From the NCBI RefSeq assembly GCF_018860855.1, contig NZ_JAHKQE010000044.1, positions 1-64,000 on the forward strand: a stretch of DNA of 64,000 nt, read 5' to 3'. Positions 18,409-28,300 of this stretch are shown piece after piece (position 1 is the stretch's first letter; each line of letters starts with the position of its first letter). This DNA is from Amphritea atlantica (GTDB taxonomy: Bacteria > Pseudomonadota > Gammaproteobacteria > Pseudomonadales > Balneatricaceae). The translations under genes and the position numbers were made by a program. The notes below the pieces were generated by a model that was not told the origin of the DNA, searched no databases, and saw only the letters and a program-made list of their open reading frames with translations.

Positions 18409-20784
18409 ATGCGTAAGCTACTGATTGCAACCGTTCTCCTCGTCTTTCTTATCACCGGTTTATATCTCGCCCTGCCGGCCATTGCCGAATACAGTGTCCG
18501 CCAAGCCCTGACCGAACAGCAGATCGATGCCAGCTTTGTACTGCAACGTCCGAGCTTCAACCGCGTCGAAGTACGTGAACTTAAGCTGAAAAAAAACACC
18601 GCCGAACAAGCCTTTACACTCACCGCCGATTCCATCAGCCTCGAATTTAACCCTTGGCAACTGTTCAATACCGGTCGCATTAACACTGTGGATATTGAGA
18701 CCCTAACACTGAATCTGACCCTTAACCCACACAGCAGCGATACGGATCAAGCCAGCACACCGATACAGCTAGGCTTCCTACCGTTACCCTCTTATATCCT
18801 CAGCCAGATTCCCGCAGAAAAGATCAACCTATCTCACTACAGTGCGATAATCGAAACCAGTGGTAACCAATCAACCCAGCTCGCGTTTTCAGGTAACGCC
18901 AGCGCAAGCAATGAACAGCTCTCGATAACCGTCGACAAACTCGACAATGCTCCCGGAATGCGCCTCTCGCTGACACTGGATCAAAAGGACCAAGCCGCAT
19001 TATCGATTTACACAGATGAAGCCACCGCCCTGCAAACAGAAGCATCGCTGTCATATCAACAGCAACAGTTGAAAATTGAGAGCCAGAGCACCTTACATCC
19101 AGAACAATGGCATTCACTACTTCAGCAGCCACTGTTACAAGCTTTCGTGGAATGGCCAGAGATCCCAACAATGATATCCGGCACCGTCATGCTGACAGGT
19201 GTTAGCCAAATCCCTCTTGATGATTTAAGCAGCGCCTTTCATCAATACCACCTGAATAGCCAACTCTCCACTACCCAACTGACTGACCTAAGCCGCCTGT
19301 ATTTCCCTCAATTAAACTTAGCTGAACTGAATCTACAGCAGGATGCGAACCTGACACTGAACGGCGATGATCTGACATTCACGTTGAATAATTTATCGGT
19401 CGAAGGACAACAACTCCATCTTGATCCAGAACCCAAGACAGCCCAGATCAACACAGCAGCCATGCGCGTTAAACTACTCAAACCTCTGACATTAACAACG
19501 CGTATCGAACAGTTCAATCAATCGGGCCTTAACGCGATCCAACTTCCGGATACACCGTTGCAGATAGACCTAGAGCCGATTACTGTTCAGATAACCGACC
19601 AACCAACGATATTACTGCAACCGGAGCCGCTTAAACTGGCGCTTTCGCAGATCAATCTTAATGAGGTCGGCTTTCAGGTTAACCTCACGACAAACAACCT
19701 CAAAGGATTTTACGACGGCCAAGCACTACCCCAGATATCATTAAGCAACCTCGCCTCGGTCTCCCTCAACAAGATCACCAACCGTTTTAATATCCAGCTT
19801 AAAGACCCTTTACTCGCGGGTGATACTCAGGTTAAGGGCTCAACCACCACGGATACACAAACAGGCGTTACCACTGGATCTTGGCAAGCGTCTCTCCCTC
19901 TCAACGGGATAGAAAAACTGATTCGCCGCTTTACTAAAACACTGCCTCCTGAATTAGTCTTCACGGGTGGCACCTTAAAACAGCAAGGCTGGTTGGATAT
20001 AAATAAGACAGGTACCGCGCTGCGATTATTAAATCAGACAGCGCAAGCGAACCTCAGTTATGATCAGACCCACCTATACGATATCAACTGGCATTCAGAA
20101 ACCATTAAGAACCACCGCGGTAAATTAGAAGATGACGGCGAACTAAAGGTTGCCTTTATTGATGTCGGTGTGCCACTAGAGAACTTCTCAGGTCGCTATC
20201 GCTTTGAACGCAGTACTGCTGGACAATCGACAGTTCATTTAAGTAGTAACACGGTTGATCTATTAGGCGGCACTGTGACTACCTTGCCTCTGACGCTATC
20301 ACTGGACGATCCTAATTTCACAACCGCAGTTGCCGTTACAGGGATCGATCTAGCCCAGCTAATCGCGCTGGAGCAACAGGAAGGGTTGAGCGGTACCGGT
20401 ACTCTGAACGGTCAGATGCCCATTCAGGTCTCTAACGGTGAATTTAGTATTACGGGAGGGCAGATCATCAGTACCTCAGAAGGGGGCTGGATTCGGTATG
20501 AACCAGAGCCTGAACTGCTGGCACTGACCAAAACCAATCAAGCACTGGGCGTCGCCTTTGATGCTCTGCGTAATATGCAATATGACAGTTTAGGTATTGA
20601 GCTTGATTATCACCCCGATGGTGAAGCCCTGTTGAAAACTCATCTTAAGGGCCGAAACCCCAGTTGGAATAGTGCTCAGCCGGTAGATTTCACGATTAAT
20701 ATTGAGGAGAATATCCCCAAATTGTTACAAGCACTTCAATTTACAGACAAATTAACGAAATCCTTAGAGAAACGGTACCGTTGA
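18409..20784 (+). CDS. ydbH: YdbH-family AsmA-like intermembrane phospholipid transport protein
   Basis: A 791-residue protein with one N-terminal membrane anchor (about 4-22) and a very long periplasmic part with alternating hydrophobic/polar strand pattern throughout. Its C-terminal third has the YdbH-type stretch LSGTGTLNGQMPIQVSNGEF then GGWIRYEPEPELLAL. YdbH, with TamB and YhdP, belongs to the AsmA-like bridges that move phospholipid to the outer membrane in E. coli. Identity is strengthened by the next two genes, which match its partners YnbE and YdbL in the same order. The ATG is preceded by CTAGGAGAACCGA. E. coli YdbH is somewhat longer (about 880 residues). Confidence 0.88.
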   Translation: MRKLLIATVLLVFLITGLYLALPAIAEYSVRQALTEQQIDASFVLQRPSFNRVEVRELKLKKNTAEQAFTLTADSISLEFNPWQLFNTGRINTVDIETLTLNLTLNPHSSDTDQASTPIQLGFLPLPSYILSQIPAEKINLSHYSAIIETSGNQSTQLAFSGNASASNEQLSITVDKLDNAPGMRLSLTLDQKDQAALSIYTDEATALQTEASLSYQQQQLKIESQSTLHPEQWHSLLQQPLLQAFVEWPEIPTMISGTVMLTGVSQIPLDDLSSAFHQYHLNSQLSTTQLTDLSRLYFPQLNLAELNLQQDANLTLNGDDLTFTLNNLSVEGQQLHLDPEPKTAQINTAAMRVKLLKPLTLTTRIEQFNQSGLNAIQLPDTPLQIDLEPITVQITDQPTILLQPEPLKLALSQINLNEVGFQVNLTTNNLKGFYDGQALPQISLSNLASVSLNKITNRFNIQLKDPLLAGDTQVKGSTTTDTQTGVTTGSWQASLPLNGIEKLIRRFTKTLPPELVFTGGTLKQQGWLDINKTGTALRLLNQTAQANLSYDQTHLYDINWHSETIKNHRGKLEDDGELKVAFIDVGVPLENFSGRYRFERSTAGQSTVHLSSNTVDLLGGTVTTLPLTLSLDDPNFTTAVAVTGIDLAQLIALEQQEGLSGTGTLNGQMPIQVSNGEFSITGGQIISTSEGGWIRYEPEPELLALTKTNQALGVAFDALRNMQYDSLGIELDYHPDGEALLKTHLKGRNPSWNSAQPVDFTINIEENIPKLLQALQFTDKLTKSLEKRYR

Positions 20785-20856
20785 CGGGTTACAATCACCT
20801 AATACAGCTACAACAACGGCATCACAAACATGCTTACTATTGACGGAGAACAGCAT

Positions 20857-21057
20857 ATGGCTATGCCAAAAATACTACAATCGCTGGTCTTCAGCAGCCT
20901 AATGGCCATGGTGGTGGCTTGTACACCAACGGTACAGGTTGCTGTTCCCAATGAACCGATCACCATCAACCTTAATGTTAAGATTAAACATGAGATACTG
21001 ATTAAAGTTGATAAAGAGATTGATAACCTGTTCGAAGAAAACAGTGAACTATTCTGA
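20857..21057 (+). CDS. ynbE: YnbE-like outer-membrane lipoprotein
   Basis: A 66-residue lipoprotein. The ATG at 20857 is chosen because ACGGAGAACAGC sits just before it; an upstream in-frame ATG at 20830 lacks a site and would spoil the signal peptide. The signal ends in a lipobox MVVAC. The mature part (VPNEPITINLNVKIKHEILI, then KVDKEIDNLF) is the YnbE signature. In E. coli, YnbE sits in the outer membrane and docks the C terminus of YdbH by strand addition. It follows ydbH by 72 bp and precedes ydbL by 11 bp. Confidence 0.88.
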   Translation: MAMPKILQSLVFSSLMAMVVACTPTVQVAVPNEPITINLNVKIKHEILIKVDKEIDNLFEENSELF

Positions 21058-21068
21058 GGTGTAGCAAC

Positions 21069-21401
21069 ATGAAACAGATAAAAACTATCCTGACCTTCGC
21101 CACCCTTCTGCTAAGCTTAGTTTTCACCTCTGCTTGGGCTATCAGCCTAGACGATGCCAAACAACAGGGCATGGTCGGTGAACAACTAAACGGTTACCTT
21201 GGCGTTGTAAAAAGCTCCTCTGATGTTAACGCCTTAGTTAAAAAAATTAATAGCAAGCGACGTGAAGCGTATGCCGAGACCGCCCGAAATGCCGGCGTTG
21301 ATATTAATATTATTGAGCTACGCATTGGTGAGCGGTTGATTAAACGCGCCCCTGCTGGACAATACATCCAAACACCTAATGGGCAATGGTCCAAAAAGTA
21401 A
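21069..21401 (+). CDS. ydbL: YdbL-family (DUF1318) periplasmic protein
   Basis: A 110-residue secreted protein with a signal peptide ending near SAWA. The mature sequence has the DUF1318 pattern: LDDAKQQGMVGEQLNGYLG, then VNALVKKINSKRREAYAETA and GQYIQTPNGQW. In E. coli YdbL acts with YdbH and YnbE, proposed as a periplasmic chaperone that keeps them from multimerising. It ends 26 bp before the DsbB-like gene, continuing the operon. Length fits the family. Confidence 0.9.
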   Translation: MKQIKTILTFATLLLSLVFTSAWAISLDDAKQQGMVGEQLNGYLGVVKSSSDVNALVKKINSKRREAYAETARNAGVDINIIELRIGERLIKRAPAGQYIQTPNGQWSKK

Positions 21402-21427
21402 ACACACAATAAGAGCAGGATATTCAT

Positions 21428-21949
21428 GTGAGCAACTTTGGCGTATCAGGTAAACCCTCATATCGTTCAAACAACGCATTAGGCTTTTTTATCTGTGTCG
21501 CCAGCCTTGCGGTCGCACAAGCCTATATCGATCCACTGATAGCACAGAGCGACTGCGCGCTGTGCTCTGTCATCCGTATCATTCTGCTGCTGATGTCTGG
21601 CTTATTTTTAATTAGCTTTCTCATTAATCGCAGCGTTTATTTTCAACGATTTGTCGCCGTTATCCACCTGTTATTAATTACCGGTGGCGTCATCACGACC
21701 CTACGTAGTCTATTTGTTGATCCCGACAACCTATCGTCGAGTTGTGAGCTCAGCACCTCATCGCTGTTAGAGCAAGGCAGCTTTAATTCATTCTTAACCA
21801 CGCTAAACAATGCCGCCACCTGCCCCTATCCCGACTGGCAAGTTTATCAACTAAGCGTGGCCCACCTATCACTGATTCTCATGCTCGTTTTACTTGTCAT
21901 CGTATGGAAAATTGTGATCAAAAAACCACAGAGAAACCTATTCTTCTGA
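21428..21949 (+). CDS. DsbB-like disulfide bond formation membrane protein
   Basis: A 173-residue membrane protein with four hydrophobic segments (about 17-34, 47-64, 72-92 and 143-163). After segment one comes the redox pair in SDCALCSV. The second periplasmic loop carries a Cys in SSCELS and another in ATCPYPDW, as in DsbB, which reoxidises DsbA and passes electrons to quinone. It starts with GTG at 21428; the overlapping ATG at 21426 is followed at once by a stop. AGCAGGA lies upstream. The stop overlaps the next start (TGATG). It is probably an accessory DsbB paralogue rather than the main one. Confidence 0.72.
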   Translation: MSNFGVSGKPSYRSNNALGFFICVASLAVAQAYIDPLIAQSDCALCSVIRIILLLMSGLFLISFLINRSVYFQRFVAVIHLLLITGGVITTLRSLFVDPDNLSSSCELSTSSLLEQGSFNSFLTTLNNAATCPYPDWQVYQLSVAHLSLILMLVLLVIVWKIVIKKPQRNLFF

Positions 21950-23034
21950 TGAAAAAACCAGCCATCCTACTTTCCACAGGGCTTTTGCTGTCGACGCCTC
22001 TACAAGCCCTTGAGCTACCTCAGGGCGACAAAAGAAATCCGGGCACATCGACCTTCTATCTAGAAAACGATCTCTTCGCCGAAACCGATCAACAATACAC
22101 CAACGGTATTCGCTTTTCGTGGACATCACCGGACCTAACCAGTTATCTCAATGATGAAAGCCTACCGACGTGGTCCAGACGCTATAACCGCTTTATCACA
22201 TCACCCCTAGGACTATTTGACGACACACCGCCAAAACAAAGTGAGATAGTACGTAATCTAGTGATCACACTGGGGCAGCAAATGTTTACCCCTCAAGATA
22301 ACACGCGCACCACCGTTGATCCCGATGATCGGCCTTATGCCGGCTGGCTCTATCTTGGTATGGGCTACCACCTGAGATATAAACAACGCATGGATTCCGC
22401 CATTCTTAATATCGGCGTCATCGGACCGGCATCAATGGCCAAAGAAGCTCAAGATCTGATCCATGATATACGGGGTATCGATAAGTTTGAGGGTTGGGAT
22501 AATCAACTCAATAATGAATTGGGACTGCAACTGGTTTATGAGCGTAAATACCGCACCCCCTCTCGACCGCTTAAAAGCGGCCTCGAATACGACATTATCT
22601 GGCATGGCGGCGCTAGCTTAGGTAATGTTGCGACCTATCTAAACACCGGCGCAGAGCTTCGCCTTGGCTGGTTCCTACCGGATGATTTTGGCACTTCAGC
22701 CCTACGCCCCGGCGGTGATAATAGTGCACCCGGCAGCCAAGACCCACGCACTCAAAGCGCGACGGGGTATAGCAGTGCGCAAAACTTCGGCCTGCACGGT
22801 TTTATCGCCCTCGATGCACGCTGGGTACTCAGAGACATCTTTCTCGACGGTAACACCTTCAGTAACAGCCACTCGGTGGATAAGAAAAATCTGGTCGGTG
22901 ACTTCAGCATCGGCGCCAGCATGCTAGTTGAGGATTGGAAGTTCTCTTACGCACGGGTATTCCGAAGTAAAGAGTTTGATACACAGGACGGCACCCATAG
23001 TTTCGGCTCGTTCTCCGCATCCTATAGTTTCTAA
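21949..23034 (+). CDS. lpxR: LpxR-family outer-membrane lipid A deacylase (DUF2219)
   Basis: A 361-residue outer-membrane barrel protein. The ATG at 21949 gives a clean signal peptide (MKKPAILLSTGLLLSTPLQA); the longer frame from 21904 would run through the DsbB-like gene. The mature N terminus STFYLENDLFAETDQQYTNG holds the Asn-Asp and Thr placed like the LpxR active site, and DDRPYAGWLYLGMGYHLR is typical of DUF2219. The protein ends in Phe (FSASYSF), as barrels do. LpxR removes the 3'-acyloxyacyl chain of lipid A. It shares one base with the DsbB-like gene, ending a run of envelope genes. Confidence 0.85.
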   Translation: MKKPAILLSTGLLLSTPLQALELPQGDKRNPGTSTFYLENDLFAETDQQYTNGIRFSWTSPDLTSYLNDESLPTWSRRYNRFITSPLGLFDDTPPKQSEIVRNLVITLGQQMFTPQDNTRTTVDPDDRPYAGWLYLGMGYHLRYKQRMDSAILNIGVIGPASMAKEAQDLIHDIRGIDKFEGWDNQLNNELGLQLVYERKYRTPSRPLKSGLEYDIIWHGGASLGNVATYLNTGAELRLGWFLPDDFGTSALRPGGDNSAPGSQDPRTQSATGYSSAQNFGLHGFIALDARWVLRDIFLDGNTFSNSHSVDKKNLVGDFSIGASMLVEDWKFSYARVFRSKEFDTQDGTHSFGSFSASYSF

Positions 23035-23053
23035 GCCTTCTCTAAAGGCAAAT

Positions 23054-23106
23054 CAGAGCATGCTCTGTCTGCCTATTTCAGACCAAAGCCGGACCTCTCA
23101 ATCCGG
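23054..23106. terminator. Hairpins between convergent lpxR and copper-receptor genes
   Basis: CAGAGCATGCTCTG (23054-23067) is a perfect palindrome, and GCCGGA/TCCGGC (23088-23093 and 23102-23106) forms a second short stem. They lie between two converging stop codons. Neither has a strong T-run, so their action as terminators is only likely from position. Confidence 0.35.
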
Positions 23107-23132
23107 CAAAATAAGAGCCTTAACCCGATAAA

Positions 23133-25160
23133 TCAGAATGACTGGCTCACCCGAATCCAAGCACTACGGCCAGGTTCAGCCACTTGGAATGGATCAGGAT
23201 TGACTGAATCATCACGGCTTTCGTGTACGGTATAGGCTTTATCCATCAGGTTATCCACACCGGCTAACAGACTCAAACCATTGTTAAACTCATATTGAGC
23301 GTGCACATTAACCACGCCATAACCCGGTGATTGACGTACATCCTGACCACCGCAGTTAGAACTGCCTGACAGGCAGATATCATTCTGACTAGCCACCAGT
23401 TGCCACTCGACGCCCATCTGTAACCGGTCTTGCTGATAATCCAGCGAAGTGTTCAGCTCTAATGGGGCGATACGGGATAGGCTGGTATCATCATCCAAAT
23501 TATTACCCACGGTCCATGCCAGTGCGCTGCTCAACTGCCAGTTGGCATTTAACGGATAACTCACATCCACCTCAGCGCCATACAGCTCGGCATCGACATT
23601 ACGATAGATATCACGGCTTTTCGAGCCTGCCGCAACCGTCTGACGCAGAATATAATCGCTTACTCGGTTATACCAACCGGTCGCCGACCAGTTCAGGGAA
23701 TCAAGATCCCCCTGCAAACTCACCTCTAACTGATGATGCTTTTCCGGTTCCAACAAGGGGTTACCGATCCAGTCGCTCGTCATCGTCATCCGCGCCATAT
23801 ACCGTTCAGTGGCATCGGCCGTCCGCACACTACGGGATAGGGTTGTTTCAACACTATATTGATCATTTAAACGGTGGGTCCAGCCAACAAAACCACCGAC
23901 GTTATCTTCACTGCGCTGTTCTCCCGCATCGGTAGGTGCACCCGTCATCGACCAAATGGCCGCAGGCGTCATACCACCTACAATCTCATTCGCGCGGGTC
24001 GCTTCAGCGGTAACGTGATCATAACGTGCACCGGCACGTACAACATCATCGCTGTTTAATACCTTTTCTCCTTCAACAAACAACCCTGTTTGATCAATTT
24101 CAACACCTGGCCAAAGCAGACGACTGGCCACACCGGTACTGTCCTGAAGTTCTGCATCACGATCATTGTTCTGCACATCTACACCAAAGGTCCAGGCGAT
24201 ATCCGCGGCATGGGCATCAAAAATCAGCCGACCACCTTCGGTGTCTGAGGTCGAAGGAGCCTGCATTTTCATCATGCCTGCAGGGCGAAGACTGTAATTA
24301 TCCATATTGTGTTTAACGTCTGATTTATACAGTTGCAACTGCACTTGCTGTAACGCACCGCGCTCAAATTCATGAGTCAATTTCAAGCGCGTAGTATCGG
24401 CATCCGCATAGGGTGAATCCATTCCCGCACCGGCAAATAGCACATCATCCTCTTCTTGCTTTTCATAGCTAGCTTCGATGGTTGTCAGATCGGTTAGGCG
24501 ATAACCCACTAGAATAGATTTAGACAAACTTTCAAATGATGAACGCACCTCGTTACCATCGCCATCATCATAATTATCAGCTTCGGTTTTATGGCCGATG
24601 ATGCGAATATAGCCCTCATCAGAACCGGCCGCGACATCCGCCCCCAGCTCATAGCGGTTACCGTTACCCTGATAGCCTGCGCTTAATTCTCCGGTGTAGT
24701 TTTTTTCATCAAATTGCGGCCATTGACGTTCAAATAGAACGGTACCACCGGGCCCTCCACCGCCGTAAACGACGGTTCGATTACCCTTAATGACGGTCAC
24801 GCTATCGTAGCTATCGACTGAGGTGTAAGACGTCGGTGGATCCATGCGGTTAGGGCAGCCACCGTGTATATAGGCGCCATCGAGTAAGATATTCAGTTGC
24901 GTTTGACTCTGACCGCGAATCACCGGATCAATTGCACGTCCACCCATGCGGATACCCGACACGCCACTCAGACTCTGTAGCAGCTCACCGCCATCCGTTG
25001 TCGGTGAGGCCTGAACAGTGGCCGTCTCACTGTGCACGGTATTTTCAACCTGAGGCAAACCTGACGTTATTTCGATCACCAGCGTTTTATCATCATGGCC
25101 AGCGAATGCCTGAGCCGAAATAGTCGCAGCAATAGCCAGCGATAGCGTTGTTTTGATCAT
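23133..25160 (-). CDS. oprC: TonB-dependent copper receptor, OprC/NosA-like
   Basis: A 675-residue TonB-dependent outer-membrane receptor. It has a signal peptide ending AQAFA, a plug domain (about 55-150) and a 22-strand-type barrel ending in Phe (IRVSQSF). The plug has GGCPNRMDPPTSY, the CxxxM pair (Cys102, Met106) that marks OprC/NosA copper receptors. A barrel stretch around 284-299 has HNM (HxM) and further methionines (GMMKMQ), which fits the second half of the copper site. The gene is single, minus strand, with AAGGAACGCTGT before the ATG. Uptake of copper for cuproenzymes is the expected role. No Fur-like site was identified with confidence. Confidence 0.9.
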   Translation of the reverse strand: MIKTTLSLAIAATISAQAFAGHDDKTLVIEITSGLPQVENTVHSETATVQASPTTDGGELLQSLSGVSGIRMGGRAIDPVIRGQSQTQLNILLDGAYIHGGCPNRMDPPTSYTSVDSYDSVTVIKGNRTVVYGGGGPGGTVLFERQWPQFDEKNYTGELSAGYQGNGNRYELGADVAAGSDEGYIRIIGHKTEADNYDDGDGNEVRSSFESLSKSILVGYRLTDLTTIEASYEKQEEDDVLFAGAGMDSPYADADTTRLKLTHEFERGALQQVQLQLYKSDVKHNMDNYSLRPAGMMKMQAPSTSDTEGGRLIFDAHAADIAWTFGVDVQNNDRDAELQDSTGVASRLLWPGVEIDQTGLFVEGEKVLNSDDVVRAGARYDHVTAEATRANEIVGGMTPAAIWSMTGAPTDAGEQRSEDNVGGFVGWTHRLNDQYSVETTLSRSVRTADATERYMARMTMTSDWIGNPLLEPEKHHQLEVSLQGDLDSLNWSATGWYNRVSDYILRQTVAAGSKSRDIYRNVDAELYGAEVDVSYPLNANWQLSSALAWTVGNNLDDDTSLSRIAPLELNTSLDYQQDRLQMGVEWQLVASQNDICLSGSSNCGGQDVRQSPGYGVVNVHAQYEFNNGLSLLAGVDNLMDKAYTVHESRDDSVNPDPFQVAEPGRSAWIRVSQSF

Positions 25161-25396
25161 ACAGCGTTCCTTAGCAGCAGAGAGTTGTAAAAACTGCGGC
25201 TATTGTAAAGAGACGGCCCGCTGCTGGGGTGTGACAGGATGCCGCAGAAACCGTGACATAATGACGCACCTATTTAAGGGAACTTCTTAATAGAGCTTAT
25301 TAATAGAGCCTCGTTGATGGCTCAGAGCGTTCAGTCGCGATCAAGCAGGCGATTGTACGATAACGCTTCTCGCTTGACCGCCGCGACCGGATTCTA

Positions 25397-28300
25397 TTAG
25401 TTCATCACGCGATACCGGCTCTCCAGTTCACTGACCCCCAGCCCGCTCTTTTTAATCACTCTCAGCTGCGCGGGGATACGCTCTTTCATCGCTTCAATAT
25501 GGCTGATCACACCAATCATCTTGCCTGAAGCATTCAGGTTATCCAGCGCATCGAGGGCAATATCCAAGGTTTCGCTATCCAATGTACCGAACCCCTCATC
25601 CAAAAATAACGAATCGATACTGGTTTTATGACTCACTAGGTCGGAAAGCGCTAATGCCAATGCCAAACTCACCAGAAAGCTTTCGCCTCCGGACAACGTT
25701 TTAGTATCCCGTTCGGTATCCCCCTGCCAAGTATCCAGCACACTGAGTTCCAGACCGGCATTTTCTTTTCGCTTCAGCAGATAGCGACCATGAAGCCGTT
25801 CCAACTGCTGATTGGCCAGATGGACTAGGTTATCGAGGGTTAGCCCCTGCGCAAACTTACGAAACTTATCCCCTTTCAGTGAACCGATCAGCGAGTGTAG
25901 ATATTGAATATCATCATACTGCTCGGTATACGCTTCAATCTTATCAAACAGGGCCCGCTGACTTTCACGACGCATCCCATCGGAGGTCAACTCGTTATTG
26001 ATCTCGCCCCCTCTTTTAACCAGCTGCTCAACCCTTGTATTCAGTTCACTGATCTGAGCTTCGATAGCCGTTTGTGGCACTTGCTGATACGCCCCAGAAA
26101 GAGGGTTTGCCAGCACCTCTGTCAGTGACTGCTCGGCACTTTCGAGCAATGCTTTGGCACGCTCCAATTCGCTGTCTAGCTTTTGCTTCTTATCAAGAAG
26201 AGTCTTACGTTCGGACTCGGGTAACAAGGCTTGCTGGAATGCCGTTTCGGTAGCAAATGGGCTTTCAGCCAACACTGCTAGCCAATCAGTCTTCAGCTCT
26301 TCCTGCCTATCTTGCAACTCCTTCAATCCTTGCTGCTGGCTTCCTAACTCGGCCAGCAGCTTAGTATGAACGCTGGACAATTTCTGACTACGATCCTGCG
26401 CTGCGTTACAATCTGCCTCTACCGATTGAAGATGCTGTAAACTCCTTTGACGCTCTTCACTAACCTGTCGGCCAGCAAAAATACCTCGCCGTTGCTCTTG
26501 CAGTGAGAGCAATGACTGGCTGAGCTGTTGCTGTTCATTCTGTTGTTTAATCAGTTGCGATGCCAACTCGTTCAGTTGCTGTTGGCAATGCGCCTGTTCG
26601 ATCTCGAGGCGATTCAGGTCACTACTAAGTTGCTCTTTTTGACGACTGTAGCTATCCCACTGTTTCGCATCCGACTGTTTAGCCTCCAGCCAGACGTGCA
26701 ATGTGTCTGGCTCAGGTGATGGATAGCCCTGCTCGGTAAGTTGCGCGGCGAACGCACTTCGTAGCTCGCTAATCCGCTCTAAAAGCTTGTTTTTTTCCTC
26801 TTGCACGGCAATCAGACGGGTAGAGCTATTAATCAATGCCTGTTCGTTCAACGTTAGTTTGTTTTTCAGCTGTTCCGCATCACGTTCTACAGAATCCCAG
26901 CGCTGTTTCGCCTCATCGCTGTGTTGATGCAACGTTTTAAGTTGCTGAATCGCCGCTAAACACTGTTGCCGTTTGCCTTCTTCAGCGACTTCATACTGCT
27001 GTAAACCTTGCTGATCCCCAATCGGGAACGGAAGTTTAAGATCGTTCGATTGCCACTGCTGTTCGAGATGAGACTGTTCATTGCGGATCGCACTGAAGCG
27101 CTGCACTAATTCCTGCAGGTGACGTCCAAGCGACTCCAGCGTATTTGCAGCGTTCCGCCCCTGCTCGGTTATCGTGGTCAACGTCTGTTCAGCTAAATCT
27201 CTCTCTTTAATGGCCTGAGATGGATCCGAGAAGTTATTTCCCTGTCCGTGATCGAGCTTGGGATGCTCATGGGCACCACACAGAGGACACTCATCCCCGG
27301 CTTGTAGAGCAGCACGGAACTGGGCGAGTTGTTCATCCTGACTGACGAGTTGACTCAACACCTTCACTAGCTGCTTCTGTTGTTCATACTGTTCTCGCAG
27401 TTGCTCACGCGTCTCTGTTAACGCTGTCTGCTGTGTTTGCTTATCCTTGTGCTCTGCTTGTTTCGTAAGCCGTTCAGTTTCGAGATCTCGCCAGCGGCGA
27501 CTAAGTGACTGCAACGCCAGTAACCGAGTGTAATCGGCATTATGTTGTTCCCGCTGCTGCTCTAGTGTGTCTAAATCGCCCCGTTCACTGGCTTTCAAAT
27601 AGTCGCTATTGGCCTGCTGCCAGAGCTGTTCGAGTTTGCCGGCCTCTGTCACCACAGCTTGATACTGTTGCTTTTGCGCTGCATGTGAAAGCTGTTGTTG
27701 GTTCAGTTGTTGCTGCAGCTGAATCTCTGTTTCACACTGGGCCTTTAATAAGCGTTCATCGGTGAGAATCTGCTGGGCCTGATACTGCCACTGCCCTAAA
27801 TACTGTTTTAACGATCCATCCGCCTGATGCTGCTGTAGGTATTGTTCAATGCCACTCAGCGTCTCAGCCTGAGTTGTTATCTGTGCATTGAGTGTCGTTA
27901 ATTGCTGCTGGCTGCTATCCCTCTTCGCAACAAGCTCGGTAAGCTGCTGGTCTTTATCCTTGAGTTTGGCCTGTTCAGCACTGATCTGTTGATCCAGCGG
28001 CACAACCTGTTCATTGATGAGACGTTCTTGCTGTTCGTGGCGCTCTTTAGCCTCATTTAACAAAGCCTGTTGTTGGCTTAAAGCGGCCACGGCGGCGTCC
28101 TTTTGCGCTTTGGCTTGCGGCTCTAAGGCCTGTTTTTCGCTATAGCGTGCCTGAGCGGTTGTATATTGCGATAGCGCTTCCTGCCATAGAGTAAAGGGCG
28201 TTCTAAGCTGCTCCGCCGGTTTACTCTGCTCTAACCGCTCGAGGTCGGGTTGCGCTTGACGCAGTTGTTGTTTGACCGCCTGCAGCCGTTCGGTGTTAAC

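Noticed and set aside
21904-21948. N-terminal extension of the LpxR-like protein
   Set aside because: The extra residues come from the overlapping DsbB-like gene; the ATG at 21949 starts a normal signal peptide.
23462-23935. 157-residue plus-strand protein
   Set aside because: It is antisense to the well-supported copper receptor and has low-complexity, family-less sequence.
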